64,000 nt of DNA from NCBI RefSeq assembly GCF_009708175.1, contig NZ_WMBB01000011.1, forward strand, positions 186,001 to 250,000. The letters are read 5' to 3'. Both the position numbers and the translations under genes were made by a program. Source of the stretch: Nocardia aurantiaca (GTDB lineage Bacteria > Actinomycetota > Actinomycetes > Mycobacteriales > Mycobacteriaceae). Positions 62,119 to 64,000 of the stretch are shown here, in pieces (position 1 is the stretch's first letter; each line of letters begins with the position of its first letter). Below the pieces are notes generated by a model. It was not told where the DNA came from, did not search any database, and saw only the letters and a program-made list of their open reading frames with translations.

Positions 62119-63117
62119 ATGAGCTTGACCCGCCGAGACTTCACCCGCACTGCCCTGGCCGCCGCTGTCGGTGTGGTTGCCACCGGACTGAACAGTGCTG
62201 CGGCACAGGCGATCCCGCATGCGCGAACCGTCGCCGCGTCGCCACAGGCGTGGATGTCCGCATTCCCCGACGCCACCTCGCTGCTGCGCCTGACCATCCC
62301 CGGCACCCACGACTCCTGCTGCACCGATCCCCTCAACGGCACCGAGTGGTCACACACTCAGAACTGGTCCCTCCCAGAGCAATTCGCCCACGGTATCCGC
62401 TTCCTGGACATCCGCTGCAACGGCCTCCAGGACCACACCGCCGACTCCTTCGGCATCTACCACAGCGCCTTTTACCAAGGCATCACCTTCGACACCGTGC
62501 TCGACCACTGCCGCGCTTTCCTCGCCCGCAATCCCGGCGAAGTCCTCATCATGCGGGTCAAGAAGGAGGACGGCACCACCAACGACGTGGGCTCCGCCTT
62601 CGAGCGAGTCTTCAACGGCTACTTGGACACCAAGGGCTACCGCCCGCTGTTCTGGCTGGAAAACCGCTTCCCCACGCTCGGCGAAGCCCGCGGCCGCGTC
62701 GTCCTCATCGCCCAGTTCGCCAATTCCCTCGGTTGCCTCCAATGGCCCGCCGGCGACAACGGCGTCTTCACCACCGACCGCATCTACCTCCAGGACCACT
62801 ACAAGAACCACGGCTTGGCCGGCCTCGACTCCGGCTCCTCCAACTTCGGCTCCTCCGGCGGCGACAAATTCGACTACATCCGAGCCTGCCTCGACAAGTC
62901 CGCCGCGGACCCCACCAACACCCTCCAATACATCAACTTCACCAGCTTCGCCGACAACGCCTGGCCCAAGGACAACGCCGCCGCCCTCATGCCCGAACTC
63001 GCCACCTACCTCACCACGCACACCACTCAACCCGCCCACTACGGCATCCTGCCCATGGATTTCCCCGACCAATACCCCCGAGTCCTCGACCTGCTTCTCG
63101 CCGCGAACTTCGGCTAG
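62119..63117 (+). CDS. Tat-exported phosphatidylinositol-specific phospholipase C
   Basis: A 332-residue secreted PI-PLC. The N terminus has a twin-arginine signal (SLTRRDFTRTALAAAVGVVA) with a likely AQA cleavage site near residue 31. The X-domain catalytic histidines lie in RLTIPGTHDSCC and FGIYHSAFYQG, and IRFLDIRCN and GEVLIMRVKKE are further conserved strands. It cleaves PI or GPI-type lipids, and actinomycetes make PI, so the target may be host or own lipids. Third codon positions are strongly C-biased. Starts 60 bases after the FHA gene but is probably a separate unit. Confidence 0.86.
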   Translation: MSLTRRDFTRTALAAAVGVVATGLNSAAAQAIPHARTVAASPQAWMSAFPDATSLLRLTIPGTHDSCCTDPLNGTEWSHTQNWSLPEQFAHGIRFLDIRCNGLQDHTADSFGIYHSAFYQGITFDTVLDHCRAFLARNPGEVLIMRVKKEDGTTNDVGSAFERVFNGYLDTKGYRPLFWLENRFPTLGEARGRVVLIAQFANSLGCLQWPAGDNGVFTTDRIYLQDHYKNHGLAGLDSGSSNFGSSGGDKFDYIRACLDKSAADPTNTLQYINFTSFADNAWPKDNAAALMPELATYLTTHTTQPAHYGILPMDFPDQYPRVLDLLLAANFG

Positions 63118-63159
63118 GGCTCAACCCCTGCGGCGATGGCACCGGGGGACATCCCGCGG

Positions 63160-63339
63160 TCACAGCGCGGCGGTGTCGATGATCCGGGCTTCCCGGTTAT
63201 GCCATTCGCCGAAACCATGTCCGAGCATGAGGCCGACTTCCTCGGTGTCGAGGATCCGGGAGCCGGGCAGTAGCTCGGTCAATTCCCTTGCCGTGGTGAT
63301 CTTTCCGACCCCGAAAGTCTCCACCGCCACCATCGCCAT
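63160..63339 (-). pseudogene. Truncated P-loop (AAA/TmrB-like) ATP-binding protein
   Basis: A 59-residue frame from the ATG at 63339 reads MAMVAVETFGVGKITTAREL, then TELLPGSRILDTEEVGLML, matching the first third of actinomycete ATP-binding proteins of about 170-180 residues (usual form: GTFGVGKTTTARELVELLPG). The P-loop has Ile for the first Thr (GVGKITT), and after GEWHNREARIIDTAAL it stops, with no lid or base-binding part. I read it as a truncated pseudogene; a tunicamycin-resistance-like (TmrB) origin is a guess from the first block only. Confidence 0.62.
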
Positions 63340-63459
63340 CCTGGTCCTGCTCACCAACCGGTAGCCGGCACAGCGCGCCTCGGCGACGAGTGCGGCCGGA
63401 GTTCATCGCGGGGGATCAGCCGCGCAGAGCCGATGAGCCTTCCAAGGATCGCGGCTGAT

Positions 63460-63633
63460 TCATAAGCAGAAGACCAAGGCGAACGATCCCAACGGGATGC
63501 TCAAACAGATGGCGGCGGCTCCATCCACGGGCTTCGCCGGAACCTCGGAGGCAGAGGCTGTGGGAGCTGCGCCGACCCCGAGGGATAGGATGACCGCAGT
63601 CGCGGCGAGAGAACTAGCGATTCTGGTAATCAT
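63460..63633 (-). CDS. Small secreted peptide (57 residues)
   Basis: A short gene with a clear signal peptide: MITRIASSLAATAVILSLGV, cleavage after ASA near residue 29, leaving about 28 residues including AICLSIPLGSFALVF and two cysteines. AGAAGGGAAAATC ends 2 bases before the ATG, with GAAGGGA at correct spacing. The mature part is small and hydrophobic. Similar small exported peptides of this length with one Cys pair occur in Nocardia-type genomes; function unknown. Confidence 0.58.
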   Translation of the reverse strand: MITRIASSLAATAVILSLGVGAAPTASASEVPAKPVDGAAAICLSIPLGSFALVFCL

Positions 63634-64000
63634 CTGATTTTCCCTTCTGAGCTGTGCGCCACCCCCGGTGCTGTAGAAACAAGCACGGTAAGAAGCGCCT
63701 CACAAACCGCGCGGTATGAAATAATCGTCCGCCGCGTCAGCGGACATCCACTAGGGACCTTCGGCCTCTCCCCTGGCGAGGCCGCTATCCGTCGGCGTCT
63801 GAGCTCACCGACCCGGGACGGCACCGCTGACCTCAATGCAGCTACCGCGGAAGGGTTCTACCCTTCGATGATGTCTTTCGATCAGGTCGTCAACGGCACG
63901 GTGACGATTTCATGCGGACGATCCTCGCGGGCGACGAAGATTATCATCGACTGGCCGCCCGAGGTCAGGTGATCGAAGTCCAATGTTCCGGCTGCGGATT
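63634..64000. other. Right-edge region without a supported gene
   Basis: A 6-bp hairpin GAAGGG / CCCTTC with a 5-base loop lies at 63850-63866. A short frame from an ATG at 63913 (MRTILAGDEDYHRLAARGQV) is open to the window edge and ends with CSGCG, which may be the start of a gene continuing right, but the support is too weak to call. Confidence 0.3.

Noticed and set aside
63850..63866. GAAGGG / CCCTTC hairpin as a terminator
   Set aside because: It is short (6 bp), has no T run and no clear gene ends just before it.
1..64000. CRISPR array, tRNA or rRNA genes
   Set aside because: No regularly spaced repeats, no cloverleaf with a GTTCGA-type T-loop and no ribosomal RNA stretch was noticed on reading; a tRNAscan-SE run would be decisive.

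Overview
The window reads as chromosome of a high-GC, mycolic-acid-type actinomycete, most likely Nocardia or a close relative. The reasons are a mycothiol-dependent formaldehyde dehydrogenase, the mycobacterial-type glnX-glnH-pknG operon, an MCE-family protein, many acyl-CoA enzymes, LppU/DUF4333-type lipoproteins, frequent GTG/TTG starts and strong G/C in third codon positions. The genus is an inference.

Layout. 1-13.2 kb: a LysR regulator cut by the window edge, mscR plus its metallo-hydrolase partner, two cell-envelope proteins, a GCS2-type ligase, a TfoX-like protein, a membrane ACT protein, a UbiB-family kinase, an acyl-CoA ligase flanked by two decayed flavin monooxygenases, and SRPBCC, RidA and PlsC proteins. 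13.4-20.2 kb: a small membrane protein, an AraC regulator facing an SDR, then a divergent EF-Tu paralogue downstream of an MFS exporter fused to a TDT/SLAC1-like domain. 20.3-25.2 kb: an accessory module (SDR, epoxide-hydrolase-like enzyme, DUF1330, cupin, divergent AraC) bracketed by remnants of a Tn3-type transposase and a serine resolvase. 25.6-38 kb: an AfsR/SARP regulator, paired acyl-CoA dehydrogenases, an orphan MCE protein, an L,D-transpeptidase, an ECF sigma factor with an NTF2-like tail, a broken LuxR gene, and a PucR regulator convergent with a lipase. 38-48 kb: TetR, a three-gene alkylation-repair cassette (ogt, 2OG oxygenase, Ada-like zinc protein), MarR with isochorismatase, a hydrolase, a giant LuxR and a quinone-oxidoreductase-type enzyme. 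48-52.7 kb: a 944-residue PcfJ-like protein of unknown role, then an ArsR-type regulator facing a flavin reductase across a perfect operator-like repeat. 53-62 kb: a seven-gene operon glnX-glnH-coiled coil-pknG-PP2C-vWA-FHA in which most genes overlap stop to start. 62-64 kb: a Tat-exported PI-PLC, a truncated P-loop protein and a small secreted peptide.

How genes work together. The 53-62 kb operon looks like a complete signalling circuit: amino-acid sensing outside (GlnH/GlnX), a kinase (PknG), a phosphatase (PP2C), a phosphothreonine reader (FHA) and a vWA adaptor. Kinase, phosphatase and FHA protein share a similar cysteine-rich N-terminal module. The EF-Tu paralogue carries Ser257 and Ala275, the two changes reported to give GE2270A resistance in E. 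coli EF-Tu, and lies behind an efflux pump, so the pair may be an antibiotic-resistance unit. Several genes are clearly decaying (two FMOs, LuxR, SDR, resolvase, transposase, P-loop protein), which points to active turnover of accessory content.
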